Shown: one piece after another, positions 33,956-43,462 of the stretch
Position numbering within the stretch: position 1 is the stretch's first letter
How the letters are laid out: every line of letters starts with the position of its first letter
Assembly: GCA_964648485.1 (NCBI GenBank)
Contig: CAZYOF010000016.1
Span: forward strand, 5,936-69,935
Direction of reading: 5' to 3'
DNA length: 64,000 bases
Source: DAIOEK01 sp964648485
GTDB taxonomy: Bacteria; Chloroflexota; Anaerolineae; Anaerolineales; Anaerolineaceae
The notes under the pieces: generated by a model
What the model was told of the DNA's origin: nothing
The model's input: the letters and a program-made list of their open reading frames with translations, nothing else
Databases searched by the model: none
Program-made: the position numbers and the translations under genes

Positions 33956-33987
33956 AAAAACCGGGAGCAATATTGCTCCCGGTTTTT
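33956..33987. terminator. Bidirectional terminator, perfect palindrome
   Basis: AAAAACCGGGAGCAAT (33956-33971) is followed directly by its reverse complement ATTGCTCCCGGTTTTT (33972-33987). It serves both convergent neighbours. Confidence 0.88.
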
Positions 33988-34674
33988 CTAGTCAACAAAT
34001 CGATACTTGATTAATGTCCATACAGCTTCAAATGCATCACCCATGTGTATCTTTTTACCCTGAGTATAATCACGGGGATTAAAATCAATCGGGACTTCAT
34101 ATATCCTTATTTTCCTTTTTAATACTTTCGCAGTGAATTCAGGTTCAAAATCAAACCTTTTCGCATGGATTGGAAAATCTACGATCGTTCGTTTAAAAAC
34201 CTTATAACCTGTTTCCATGTCACTGAGGATATTGTTATAAAGTATATTTGTCATAAAGGTTAGCAACTTATTCGCAACCATGTTCCAGAAAAGAATTGGC
34301 CGTCTGGCTCCACCTAAAAACCTTGAACCATAGACGATATCAGCAATTCCTTCATTAATCGGTCGGAGAAGGTTGGGGTATTCTCGAGGGTCATATTCCA
34401 GGTCCGCATCCTGAATAATGATGACATCTCCGGTAGCCTTATCAATACCCGTGCGGACTGCGGCTCCCTTACCCTGATTCTTCTCATGAAGATGTACTTT
34501 AATAATTGGATCTGATAAGGCGCTCAAATATTCCCGCGTTCCATCCTGTGATCCGTCATCCACAACAACTATTTCGGATGCCACTTTAACAGCCTTTACA
34601 CGGTTAAGGATCTCTTCTATTGTTTGAATTTCATTATAAGCCGGAATAATTATGGATACATTCATGGGCATCAT
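33988..34674 (-). CDS. Family 2 glycosyltransferase (dolichyl-phosphate mannose synthase-like)
   Basis: A 228-residue GT-A-fold transferase without C-terminal membrane segments. It shows VSIIIPAYNEIQTIEEIL, VVVDDGSQDGTREYL, KNQGKGAAVRTGI, the metal-binding QDADLEYDP, and VYGSRFLGG. It resembles polyprenyl-phosphate mannosyl/glucosyl transferases. The ATG at 34674 is chosen because GGGGA lies seven bases upstream; the in-frame TTG at 34701 has none. It diverges from the AAA ATPase gene. Confidence 0.93.
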   Translation of the reverse strand: MMPMNVSIIIPAYNEIQTIEEILNRVKAVKVASEIVVVDDGSQDGTREYLSALSDPIIKVHLHEKNQGKGAAVRTGIDKATGDVIIIQDADLEYDPREYPNLLRPINEGIADIVYGSRFLGGARRPILFWNMVANKLLTFMTNILYNNILSDMETGYKVFKRTIVDFPIHAKRFDFEPEFTAKVLKRKIRIYEVPIDFNPRDYTQGKKIHMGDAFEAVWTLIKYRFVD

Positions 34675-34728
34675 TATAAATTCCCCAATAAAAAAGAGCA
34701 AGTTATCTCTAGCCCAATTCAGACTGCA

Positions 34729-34737
34729 TGCTATAAT
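34729..34737 (+). promoter_or_regulatory. Extended -10 promoter of the AAA ATPase gene
   Basis: TG-C-TATAAT (34729-34737) with no good -35 box, about 60 bases before the ATG at 34797, which has GGAGG at 34784-34788. Confidence 0.45.
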
Positions 34738-34796
34738 TTATTTTGATAATCAAGTCATTCATATCTTCATTTCGTCTTCCGCTGGAGGATCAATTC

Positions 34797-36131
34797 ATGA
34801 ATCCGGTCCCGCATAAAACCACCACTGCTCCTGCTGTCAATGCGCCATTTATTCCGGCAGCAATTACAAAAATTGAAGACACAGGTCTGTCTCCCTTGTG
34901 GGTACAAGATTTGATGTTAAAAGTATTCTATTATCAAGGTTATATGACCGGTTTTAAACTGGCGGAAGAAATTGCGCTACCGTATGTGGGTGTAGTTGAT
35001 CAGCTTCTAGAAGTTTTAAAGCGAGAAAAACTGGTAGAGGTGAAATCATCTCAAGTAGGTCTTGGTGAAGGTGCATATCAATGGGCAATTACGGGGGCGG
35101 GCATTGCTCGCGCAAGAGAAGCTTTGGAGAGAAGTCAGTATGCTGGACCCGCACCCGTACCGATCCAAGTTTACAACGAATCACAAAGGAAGCAGAGCCG
35201 TGGAAGGACCATGGTTACAGACAAAATCATGCGTCAGATCCTGGCACAACTGGTTCTCAGTGAACGAACCTTTCAACGGATAGGACCCGCGGTGAATTCC
35301 GGTACATCGTTATTTATGTATGGTCCTCCAGGCAATGGTAAAACCAGCATTGCCCGTGCTATTGGCAATCAAATTCTCAGTCAGAGCATATATATACCCT
35401 ATTCTTTGTACATTGATGGACAGGTTGTTAAGCTTTACGATTCTGTGAATCATCAACTTGCACCTGAAGATGATCCAGTGAATTTCCAGGGAACAGGGTC
35501 ACTCCGTGGTGTCAGACGTGACCCGCGTTGGGTGAAAATCCGCCGTCCATTTATTGTAGTAGGCGGGGAATTAAGTATTGCTGGTCTTGACCTGGTTTAT
35601 GACGATGTACATAAATACTATGAAGCTCCATTCCATTTGAAAGCCAATGGCGGGATATTCCTTATCGATGACTTCGGCCGTCAACAAATCCGTCCCCGAG
35701 ATTTGCTAAATCGGTGGATCGTTCCGTTAGAAAATCGAATCGATTATTTGACCCTGCACACCGGGCGCAAGATTGAAATTCCTTTTGATGTGCTGGTTGT
35801 TTTCTCTACAAACCTTCCCCCCAAAGACCTAGTAGATGAGGCATTCCTGAGGCGCTTACGACATAAAATCGAAATTGGCGATCCATCATATGAAGATTAT
35901 CGGGAGATTTTCAAGAAAGTTGCTGTTGCAAAAGGGGTTACCTATTCAGACCAGGGTTTAGCCCATTTATTGCAGGAGTGGTATATCAAGAAAGACCGCC
36001 GATTGAGAGCATCTCATCCTCGTGACTTATGTGATCAAATTATCGATTTTGCAAGGTATTTTGGCAAAGAACCGATTATGAGTACAGAGCTAATTGACAG
36101 GGCGGCAGAATCGTATTTTGTTGAACTCTAA
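34797..36131 (+). CDS. AAA-type ATPase with N-terminal winged helix
   Basis: A 444-residue ATPase. After a proline/alanine-rich start, residues about 34-110 form a winged-helix-like domain (LWVQDLMLKVFYYQGYMTGF, then GVVDQLLEVLKREKLVEV). The AAA module has Walker A at about 176-183 (GPPGNGKTS), a Walker B IFLIDDFGRQQI and an FSTNLPPKDLVDEAFLRRL sensor/arginine-finger stretch. It ends with a helical lid (ASHPRDLCDQIIDFARYF). Function is unknown to me; similar stand-alone ATPases occur in Chloroflexota. GGAGG precedes the ATG, and the glycerophosphodiesterase gene starts one base after the stop. Confidence 0.8.
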   Translation: MNPVPHKTTTAPAVNAPFIPAAITKIEDTGLSPLWVQDLMLKVFYYQGYMTGFKLAEEIALPYVGVVDQLLEVLKREKLVEVKSSQVGLGEGAYQWAITGAGIARAREALERSQYAGPAPVPIQVYNESQRKQSRGRTMVTDKIMRQILAQLVLSERTFQRIGPAVNSGTSLFMYGPPGNGKTSIARAIGNQILSQSIYIPYSLYIDGQVVKLYDSVNHQLAPEDDPVNFQGTGSLRGVRRDPRWVKIRRPFIVVGGELSIAGLDLVYDDVHKYYEAPFHLKANGGIFLIDDFGRQQIRPRDLLNRWIVPLENRIDYLTLHTGRKIEIPFDVLVVFSTNLPPKDLVDEAFLRRLRHKIEIGDPSYEDYREIFKKVAVAKGVTYSDQGLAHLLQEWYIKKDRRLRASHPRDLCDQIIDFARYFGKEPIMSTELIDRAAESYFVEL

Positions 36132-36132
36132 T

Positions 36133-36885
36133 ATGACCATATCCAATTTCCCAACGCCGATGGTTTTTGCTCATCGTGGCGCAAGTGCTTATGCGCCCGA
36201 AAATACATTAGTATCATTTGATACTGCCTTGAATCACGGGGCTCCCGCAATTGAGTTCGATGTAAAGTTGAGCTCAGATGGTGAAGTTATTATTCTCCAC
36301 GACCAGACACTCGATAGAACAACAAATGGTCAGGGTGATGTCCGTAAGTATTCCCTTCCTGATTTGAAAAAACTGGATGCAGGAAGTAAATTCGGCACTT
36401 CTTTTTATGGAGAAAGAATACCCACATTAGCAGAAGTATTTGATTCATTTGGCTCAAAATTGCTGATGAATATCGAGCTTACAAATTATGCCACACCTAA
36501 TGATCAGTTAGTCTCTGAAGTTGTGAAGTTGGTGAAACGGTATCACATGGAAGAGTGTGTAATATTTTCTTCCTTCCTGCCAAAAAACCTGATCCAGGCT
36601 AGAAAATTATGTCCAGAAGTCCCTAACGGATTATTAACTCTAGAGGGAATAAAGGGAGCGTTTCTCAGGATTCCCGGAATATTTTGGATCCCAAGAGAAG
36701 CTTTACATCCATATTTTGCAGATGTCAGCCCTAAGCTAATTAACAATGAACATATGCATGGCAGAAGGGTACATGCCTGGACAGTTAATGATGAAGCTGA
36801 TATGCGAAGATTGTATTCTCTGGGTATTGATGCCGTCTTCACGGATGACCCACGCTTAGCACTTCAAGTTTTGGCAAATATGTGA
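36133..36885 (+). CDS. Glycerophosphodiester phosphodiesterase
   Basis: A 250-residue GDPD-family TIM-barrel enzyme that hydrolyses glycerophosphodiesters to glycerol 3-phosphate and an alcohol. The N-terminal metal motif is FAHRGASAYAPENT, followed by FDVKLSSDGEVIILHDQTLDRTTNG and, near the C-terminus, VHAWTVNDEADMRRL with a final DAVFTDDP. It has no signal peptide, so it acts inside the cell. The start is the ATG at 36133, one base after the ATPase stop; an in-frame start at 36094 would lie within that gene. Confidence 0.94.
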   Translation: MTISNFPTPMVFAHRGASAYAPENTLVSFDTALNHGAPAIEFDVKLSSDGEVIILHDQTLDRTTNGQGDVRKYSLPDLKKLDAGSKFGTSFYGERIPTLAEVFDSFGSKLLMNIELTNYATPNDQLVSEVVKLVKRYHMEECVIFSSFLPKNLIQARKLCPEVPNGLLTLEGIKGAFLRIPGIFWIPREALHPYFADVSPKLINNEHMHGRRVHAWTVNDEADMRRLYSLGIDAVFTDDPRLALQVLANM

Positions 36886-37116
36886 GAATACATCCAACTG
36901 ACTGATATTTTTTATTGAAACATACATTTTATTGGTGGATCTCAGCGTAGATTCATGTATATCTTAGTTTAGTAAAAATTCATACAACTCTCCAAGAATA
37001 TCTTTTTTTTGATCAACTTCTGTTAATGATAAAAAAACTACAATATTTCTTTTCAGGTCAATAAAATTCTCTCTGGTAAAATATATGCATCCCATTTCAT
37101 TGATCTTAATGGGAAA

Positions 37117-37132
37117 TGTGATCATAATCACA
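37117..37132 (+). promoter_or_regulatory. CRP/FNR-like palindrome before the GH3-like gene
   Basis: TGTGA-N6-TCACA (37117-37132), the exact half-site pattern of CRP-family regulators, lies eight bases before the ATG at 37140. A second dyad, CCCATT (37091-37096) with AATGGG (37108-37113), is just upstream. A site so close to the start would act in repression. The rest of 36886-37139 shows no gene. Confidence 0.35.
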
Positions 37133-37139
37133 GAATTCA

Positions 37140-39995
37140 ATGAGATTATTCAAAGATAACGTGAGCACACTTCGAAAATATTATTCCATTATCAGGAAAA
37201 TACTGATTAGCCGTATTTTTCCTCTGGCAATGTTGCTTTGTTTTATACTCAGCCAACATATTTCGGCAATAGCCAATCCACTACCACAGGATCAATCAAA
37301 TAAAGATGCCGCCGCCAGGATAATGACGCAAATGACGACGGAGGAAAAAATTGGCCAATTATTTTTGGTCACATTAAATGGCCGGAATGTATCAGAAGAT
37401 ACTGAAATATATCAGCTCATAAACGAATATCAAGTGGGAGGGGTAATACTGCGGGCTGATAAAGATAATTTCACCGGACCTGATAATACCCTGAATGCGT
37501 CAAAAACTCTCATTTCAGCATTGCAGCAAGTGGAATATGCTTCATCTGTATCTGGCAGTAAGTACAAACAATTTATACCCCTGCTCATAGGAATTGCTCA
37601 AGATGGTGATGGTTATCCCACTGACCAAATACTAAATGGAATTACCCCCTTACCCAGTCAGATGGCTATGGGTGCAACCTGGAAAATCGAAGATACACAA
37701 ATGGCAGGCTTTGCACTTGGAAGTGAGCTTACTGAATTGGGTGTCAATCTCTTAATTGGTCCTTCATTGGATGTTTTAGATAGTCCAATCCAGGAAGGTG
37801 GCGACGACCTTAATGTTAGATCATTTGGTGGCGATCCGTTCTGGGTTGGAGAAATGGGTAAGGCATTCATCAAAGGTGTTCATGAGGGCAGCTCTGGACG
37901 TGTTTCTGTTTTTAGCAAGAGTTTTCCAGGGCGGGGCGCAGCGGATCGACCGCTCGATTTGGAAGTAGCAACTGTCCGCAAATCATTGGAACAATTAAAA
38001 CAAATCGAGTTAGCACCTTTTTTTGCCGTGACAAATAATCCTGACCAAATCGAGAATACTGATGGTTTATTTGTTTCTCATATTCGTTACCAGGGTTTTC
38101 AAGGCAATATACGAGCGACCACAAAACCTGTCAGTCTGGATTCTTCAGCTTTAATTCAAATTATGACTTTGCCAGAGTTCGCTACCTGGCGGGAAAATGG
38201 CGGGCTGATTATGAGTGATAACCTGGGAAGCCAGGCTCTACGTCGCTTCTCAGATCCATCTTTGCAAGCTTTTGATGCCATTCAAACAGCCAGATCTGCA
38301 TTTATGGCAGGTAATGATTTATTATATGTAGATTCTTTTGCTGGATCTGGGGATGAAAATTCTTTTGAAGCAATAAAAAATACCCTGGATTTTTTCAAAC
38401 AAAGATACAATCTTGACCCGGCATTTGCAGATAGAGTGAACCAATCTGTATTAAGAATCTTAATGCTGAAATTAGAACTTTACCCAGAATTTGACCTTGT
38501 TGTTGTCAATCCACCGGTTACGAATAATGCATCAAGAATACCTGCTGATCTGGATTATCAAATCGCCCAGAATGCGGTAACTTTAATCAATCCACCTGTC
38601 AGCGAACTGGCGAATATACTTCCAGATCCTCCCGGCAGATCGGAGCGGATTGTCTTCTTAATGGATAGCTTGGAGTACAAGCAATGTACTTTTTGTGATG
38701 TACAGATAGCATTGCAACCCGACGCGCTTGAAAAATCAATTTTACAAGCTTACGGACCTTCCTCTGGGAATCAGGTTGTAGATGAACGTTTGAGCTCTTA
38801 TTCTTTCAAGAACATAATGGATTGGATGGACGGATTGTCTGTTTCTGAAACGCTTGAGAGAGATTTGAAATTAGCGGATTGGGTCGTTGTAGGAATGCTC
38901 GATACAACCGATTCCAGACCAGCTTCAAAAGCGTTTAAAAGATTTTTAGCTGAAAAAGCAGATTTGATAAGAGATAAACATATTATTGTGTTCGCATTTA
39001 ATGCCCCGTATTATCTCGATGCAACTGATATTTCTAAAATTACAGCCTATTATGGAATATATTGTAAAAGTGCTTCTTGCATTAATGTTGCCAGATCAGT
39101 CTTATTCCAGGACGCAACGCCCAAAGGAGCTTCTCCTGTTTCGATAGCCGGTATTGGATATGATTTAATAACAATCACATCACCAGACCCAAGCCAGATT
39201 ATTCCATTGCGATTAGATTTGCCAGAAACGCCACTGGCGACTATATCACCAGATGTTATTCCAACACTAATAACCATTGAGCCACCCCAATTTAAAATTG
39301 GGGATTCCTTACCCTTAAAAGCCGGAGAAATCGTTGATCATAATGGACATGCGGTTCCAGATGGTACTGTGGTGCGGTTTGTAATTACCATGGGAAGTGA
39401 TACTACCACTACACAGCAAATCGAGGCAACGACCATTGATGGCATAGCCCGGGCTTCTTATAAAATTTCTAATCCGGGATTTTTGCAAATCCATGTTGTT
39501 TCAGAGCCAGCCCTCAATTCAAATATTCTTCAGATGGATATCAAAGAAGATGAGGGCGCAGTTGTTGTTGCTCTGGAACCAACATCAGATATCAGCCTTA
39601 CTCCAACAAATACTGAAATAGTTACTCCGACAACGGAAATTGGAGATGATTCATCAAATACGCAAAGCTCAAAAGATATCACATTTGGAGATTGGATTTT
39701 ATCCATCTTGGTTATTTTGGGCGGTGGCTTTGCAGCATATATTATTGGATATCGACTCTATGCCATCCGCTGGGGTATTCGGTGGGGGTTGTGTGTTGTT
39801 ACAGGCGGGTTGGTGAGCTATTTATATATGGTTCTCAATTTGCCTGGTGCAAGCTCGTTGTTAAATCTTGCGGGAACATCAGGATTGATGTTATTAATAT
39901 TTTTCTTTATGATTCTAGGTTGGATGATTGGTTTTATTTGGCATATCCAAAATGCCAGTTTTAGAAATAGAACACCAACAAATGGCAATTTCTGA
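37140..39995 (+). CDS. Large exported GH3-like protein, probably catalytically degenerate
   Basis: A 951-residue envelope protein. An N-terminal signal or anchor (about residues 22-46) precedes a glycoside-hydrolase family 3 domain (about 55-440: MTTEEKIGQLFLVTLNG, then LGVNLLIGPSLDVL). The NagZ motif KHFPGHG reads SKSFPGRG, and the D-x-H dyad that follows it in NagZ enzymes is absent. The nucleophile region reads IMSDNLG, retaining one aspartate. A second domain (about 460-680), an Ig-like domain (about 715-800, GDSLPLKAGEIVDHNGHAVP) and two or three C-terminal membrane helices follow. A cell-wall-binding or vestigial hexosaminidase role is possible. No ribosome binding site is seen before the ATG, so the start is uncertain. 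Confidence 0.75.
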   Translation: MRLFKDNVSTLRKYYSIIRKILISRIFPLAMLLCFILSQHISAIANPLPQDQSNKDAAARIMTQMTTEEKIGQLFLVTLNGRNVSEDTEIYQLINEYQVGGVILRADKDNFTGPDNTLNASKTLISALQQVEYASSVSGSKYKQFIPLLIGIAQDGDGYPTDQILNGITPLPSQMAMGATWKIEDTQMAGFALGSELTELGVNLLIGPSLDVLDSPIQEGGDDLNVRSFGGDPFWVGEMGKAFIKGVHEGSSGRVSVFSKSFPGRGAADRPLDLEVATVRKSLEQLKQIELAPFFAVTNNPDQIENTDGLFVSHIRYQGFQGNIRATTKPVSLDSSALIQIMTLPEFATWRENGGLIMSDNLGSQALRRFSDPSLQAFDAIQTARSAFMAGNDLLYVDSFAGSGDENSFEAIKNTLDFFKQRYNLDPAFADRVNQSVLRILMLKLELYPEFDLVVVNPPVTNNASRIPADLDYQIAQNAVTLINPPVSELANILPDPPGRSERIVFLMDSLEYKQCTFCDVQIALQPDALEKSILQAYGPSSGNQVVDERLSSYSFKNIMDWMDGLSVSETLERDLKLADWVVVGMLDTTDSRPASKAFKRFLAEKADLIRDKHIIVFAFNAPYYLDATDISKITAYYGIYCKSASCINVARSVLFQDATPKGASPVSIAGIGYDLITITSPDPSQIIPLRLDLPETPLATISPDVIPTLITIEPPQFKIGDSLPLKAGEIVDHNGHAVPDGTVVRFVITMGSDTTTTQQIEATTIDGIARASYKISNPGFLQIHVVSEPALNSNILQMDIKEDEGAVVVALEPTSDISLTPTNTEIVTPTTEIGDDSSNTQSSKDITFGDWILSILVILGGGFAAYIIGYRLYAIRWGIRWGLCVVTGGLVSYLYMVLNLPGASSLLNLAGTSGLMLLIFFFMILGWMIGFIWHIQNASFRNRTPTNGNF

Positions 39996-40051
39996 AATCA
40001 AGTTCGATCATGTTTTGCACAGAAGCCACCAGATTAGAATGAGGAGCGAAT

Positions 40052-41089
40052 ATGAACCTGGAAGAATATATGCCCCTTCCCTCACTGGTAACCAAGACAA
40101 CGCTGGTTAAAAAATCACGTTTTCCCGTAATAGACGCTCATAACCATTTGGACGAAGAATTTGGTGGGGGATGGATCAATCAACCATTATCCTCATTATT
40201 AGCCTTGCTGGATGATGTAAATGTTAAGGTTCTGATCGATCTGGATGGTGCCTGGAGCGAAAAAATTCTTCAAAAACACCTGAACCAGTTTAAACAAAAA
40301 GCTCCTGAGACTTTTCGGGTATTTGGTGGTGTAGATTGGTCTAAATGGGAAGATTATGGTAATCGCTTTCCAGATTTCGCGGCGCAGCGTATTCGTGAAC
40401 AAGTCCGCTGGGGTGCTGAGGGTTTAAAAATCTGGAAAAACCTTGGCTTGCATGTCAGAGATCATGAGGGAAACCAGGTTCAGGTAGATGACCCCAGACT
40501 CCAGGTGATATGGAAAACAGCAGCGGAATTAAATATACCTGTAATGATTCATACAGGTGATCCCGTGGCGTTTTTTGACCCATTGGATGAAAGAAATGAA
40601 CGATACGAAGAATTAGTAGCTCATCCTGAATGGCATGTGCCAAGTCCACCTTATCCCAAATTTGAACAGATAATTTCGAGTTTTTCAAAGCTTATTCAAC
40701 ATAACAAAGACACCATCTTCATTGGTGCTCATATGGCAGGTTACGCCGAAAACTTACGTTGGGTAGGAAAATTATTAGATAAATACTCAAATTTATATGT
40801 TGATATATCGGGAAGAATATCAGAATTAGGTCGGCAGCCATACACCTCGCGAAAGTTTTTTATCCATTATGCTGACCGAATTCTTTTTGGGTTAGATCAG
40901 GCACCAGAAAAACTTGCATACCAGACAGCATACCGTTTTCTGGAGTCAGATGATGAATATTTCAACTATTCATCTTCCCTGATTCCTCCGCAGGGACGCT
41001 GGAACATTTACGGTTTGTATTTACCGGATGATGTATTGAAAAAGATATACTATGACAATGCTTATAGGGCTTTACGGATCCTGCAATAA
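40052..41089 (+). CDS. Amidohydrolase-family (TIM-barrel) hydrolase
   Basis: A 345-residue metal-dependent hydrolase of the amidohydrolase-2 group. The first metal motif is VIDAHNHLDEEFGGG near residue 30, followed by GLKIWKNLGL, VMIHTGDPVAFFDP, FIGAHMAGYAENL, and the final aspartate in ILFGLDQAPE. This group includes decarboxylases, lactonases and dehydratases, so the substrate cannot be named. GAGGAGC precedes the ATG. It is 56 bases downstream of the GH3-like gene and may be co-transcribed with it. Confidence 0.85.
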   Translation: MNLEEYMPLPSLVTKTTLVKKSRFPVIDAHNHLDEEFGGGWINQPLSSLLALLDDVNVKVLIDLDGAWSEKILQKHLNQFKQKAPETFRVFGGVDWSKWEDYGNRFPDFAAQRIREQVRWGAEGLKIWKNLGLHVRDHEGNQVQVDDPRLQVIWKTAAELNIPVMIHTGDPVAFFDPLDERNERYEELVAHPEWHVPSPPYPKFEQIISSFSKLIQHNKDTIFIGAHMAGYAENLRWVGKLLDKYSNLYVDISGRISELGRQPYTSRKFFIHYADRILFGLDQAPEKLAYQTAYRFLESDDEYFNYSSSLIPPQGRWNIYGLYLPDDVLKKIYYDNAYRALRILQ

Positions 41090-41223
41090 ATATGGATCGA
41101 CTCATTACTGGCAGACTGATCATTAATCTATTTTGTCGCCAATCAGGTTAAATAATTTGTTATCTATCTAATCTTTGGAAAATGATATGCCTGTTCGCAT
41201 CGTGAGGAATAGTAACTTCTGTT

Positions 41224-42588
41224 TTAACCCGCGATGGCTTGAGCCAGATGGTGTACCCACTTTTTGGAATGATATCTGGAAAATGCAATGAATGATTTTA
41301 ATATTTCTTCGCTCAATGCAATCGGTACCACCCAATAAATTGGCAAATGGAATAAGTTAGCGCCAATCCAGGCTGCTGGCACCCCATACAACCACATTGT
41401 GCTTAATTCTGCTATTAAAGCAAATTTCGTATCACCACCAGCTCTGAGAATACCGATATAAATAACCATATTCCAAGCTTTAATTGTTAAAATAAAAGCA
41501 TAAAAGGAAATGATAGTTAATGAATATTGCTTGGTGGTTTCAGACACATGATACAAAGGAACAAAAGAGTCCTTTAAAATAAAAAATAGTAATCCCATCA
41601 TTAATCCAGCACCAACACAAACCATTAAGGTGCGCTTCGCTGTTCGAAATGCAACATCTATCATGTTCGCGCCGATTTGATTGCCGATAAGAATCGCGCA
41701 TGCATTTCCCAGGCCTATAAATGGGACAAACATCAGATTCTCCAGGGTAGTTGCAATCGAGGTAGAGGCTGCAGCCTCCGTTCCAATATGCGCATAGATA
41801 CTGTTGTAAGCAGAAATACCCATTGCCCACGCAAATTCATTCATAGCTACCGGTAAGGTTGTTTTCAGGAATCTGAACACAAATTCTTTTGGTATTGGGA
41901 AAAGATTACCTCGGTCATGTAGAAGAAAAGATTTACCAAACCATAAGATGATCAAAATTATCGTGAACTCGACAACCCGCGAAAGCGCATTCGCGTAAGC
42001 AGCCCCCATAATACCCATTTCTGGAAGACCAAACTTACCAAAGATTAATAAGTAACCCAATGAGGTATTAAATATGAGTGCCAGGCTGTTTACAACCATG
42101 GGTATTTTTACTCTTTGCGTGCTTCTCAATACACCGTAAAGACCCATGCTTATACCTGTAAAAATATACCCTGTAGCATAAACTCGAAGGAATGGAGCAC
42201 CTGATTCAATTACTGCAGGGTCATTCGTGTAGAGGGATAATATCTGGTGTGGAAAGAACTCTGCCAGTAAAGTAAAAAGTAATCCAACGGCTATATTTAT
42301 GAACAGGTTGATGCTCACAACTTTGCGAATGGAATTAGTGTCATTTTTACCCCAATACTGGGCAGTAAAAATCATAGATCCGCTATTGATGCCAAAGTAG
42401 ATAAGCCCAATAATAAAGTAAACCTGATAGCTCAAAGAAGCCGCAGTTACTGCTGTTTCATGGATTTGCCCCACCATGAGATTGTCGATCATCTGCATGC
42501 CTGCAATGAACAGCTGCTGGATGGAGATGGGAATCATCAGGGAAAAAATGGTTCTGAATTGAAACGTAGTGTTGTTTGGCAAAGACAT
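41224..42588 (-). CDS. MATE-family efflux transporter
   Basis: A multidrug/toxin extrusion protein of about 454 residues with 12 membrane segments in two homologous halves (first segment from IFSLMIPISIQQLFIAGMQM; family motif IDNLMVGQIHETAVTAASLS). Members export cationic compounds using sodium or proton gradients. The frame stays open upstream to 42750, but starts there overlap the divergent AIM24-type gene; I chose the ATG at 42588, which gives the usual short N-terminus. ATG 42612 is the alternative. Neither has a strong ribosome site. Confidence 0.9.
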   Translation of the reverse strand: MSLPNNTTFQFRTIFSLMIPISIQQLFIAGMQMIDNLMVGQIHETAVTAASLSYQVYFIIGLIYFGINSGSMIFTAQYWGKNDTNSIRKVVSINLFINIAVGLLFTLLAEFFPHQILSLYTNDPAVIESGAPFLRVYATGYIFTGISMGLYGVLRSTQRVKIPMVVNSLALIFNTSLGYLLIFGKFGLPEMGIMGAAYANALSRVVEFTIILIILWFGKSFLLHDRGNLFPIPKEFVFRFLKTTLPVAMNEFAWAMGISAYNSIYAHIGTEAAASTSIATTLENLMFVPFIGLGNACAILIGNQIGANMIDVAFRTAKRTLMVCVGAGLMMGLLFFILKDSFVPLYHVSETTKQYSLTIISFYAFILTIKAWNMVIYIGILRAGGDTKFALIAELSTMWLYGVPAAWIGANLFHLPIYWVVPIALSEEILKSFIAFSRYHSKKWVHHLAQAIAG

Positions 42589-42727
42589 GGAAAGGATTAT
42601 ACCTTTCTTCATAAATTTGCAACCAGAATAGATGGACTTACGTAAGAATCGCAGAACAATATACGAGATGTATCTTTTCGATGGAGAAATATATATATTC
42701 TGGTAAACCCATACCTCAGGAGGATAA

Positions 42728-43414
42728 ATGCGCGCCGAAATTATGTACAAACCTGCTTACTCATTGGCAATAGTTACAATGGATCCAGGGGAAAGCATCC
42801 AAGCAGAAAGTGGTGCTATGGTAAGCATGTCTGCCGATTTACAGATGGAAACTAAGGCCAAGGGAGGTTTTCTTCAATCTCTTGGTAGAGCGATGCTGGG
42901 GGGTGAAAGCTTCTTTATGAATAAGTTTACAGCATCCACGGCAGGAGGCGAAATTACTCTTGCGCCAGCTTTGCCTGGTGATGTTCATCAAATGGAACTC
43001 AGTGGTCAGACAGTCTTTCTCCAATCCGGCTCCTACCTCGCTTCATCCGAAGGTCTGATGATTGATACTGCCTGGGGCGGGTCAAAGACATTCTTTTCAA
43101 GAGAAGGTTTAATTCTATTGAAAGTAACTGGTGTTGGTTTACTCTTGATATCCTCTTATGGAGCAATTCATCGCGTAGATCTGGCTGCAGGCGAAAAGTA
43201 TGTTGTTGATACGGGGCATCTTGTATCCTTTGATTCATCCCTTAACTATCAGGTACGTAAAGTTGCTGGATGGAAAAGCACAATTTTTGGCGGGGAGGGA
43301 TTAGTTGTGGAATTGACAGGTCCGGGGTCATTAACATTACAGACAAGAAGTCAGGATGCTTTTTTGAGTTGGTTAATACCCAAGCTTCCAAAAAATTCCA
43401 GCAGTGGAGACTAG
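42728..43414 (+). CDS. AIM24/TIGR00266-family protein
   Basis: A 228-residue beta-rich protein of the AIM24 (TIGR00266) family. The family start YSLAIVTMDPGESIQAESGAMV is obvious, and AMLGGESFFMNKFTAS is the typical glycine-containing turn. LILLKVTGVGLLLISSYGAI and the VDTGHLVSFDSSLNYQV strand follow. In fungi AIM24 is mitochondrial; bacterial members have no known function. AGGAGG lies just before the ATG at 42728. Confidence 0.92.
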   Translation: MRAEIMYKPAYSLAIVTMDPGESIQAESGAMVSMSADLQMETKAKGGFLQSLGRAMLGGESFFMNKFTASTAGGEITLAPALPGDVHQMELSGQTVFLQSGSYLASSEGLMIDTAWGGSKTFFSREGLILLKVTGVGLLLISSYGAIHRVDLAAGEKYVVDTGHLVSFDSSLNYQVRKVAGWKSTIFGGEGLVVELTGPGSLTLQTRSQDAFLSWLIPKLPKNSSSGD

Positions 43415-43420
43415 GAATCA

Positions 43421-43456
43421 AATACCGGAAACCAATATTGGTTTCCGGTATTTTTA
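43421..43456. terminator. Bidirectional terminator, perfect palindrome
   Basis: AATACCGGAAACCAAT (43421-43436) is followed directly by its reverse complement (43437-43452) and a T-run. It lies between the convergent AIM24-type and iolE-type genes. Confidence 0.88.
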
Positions 43457-43462
43457 TCAAAT

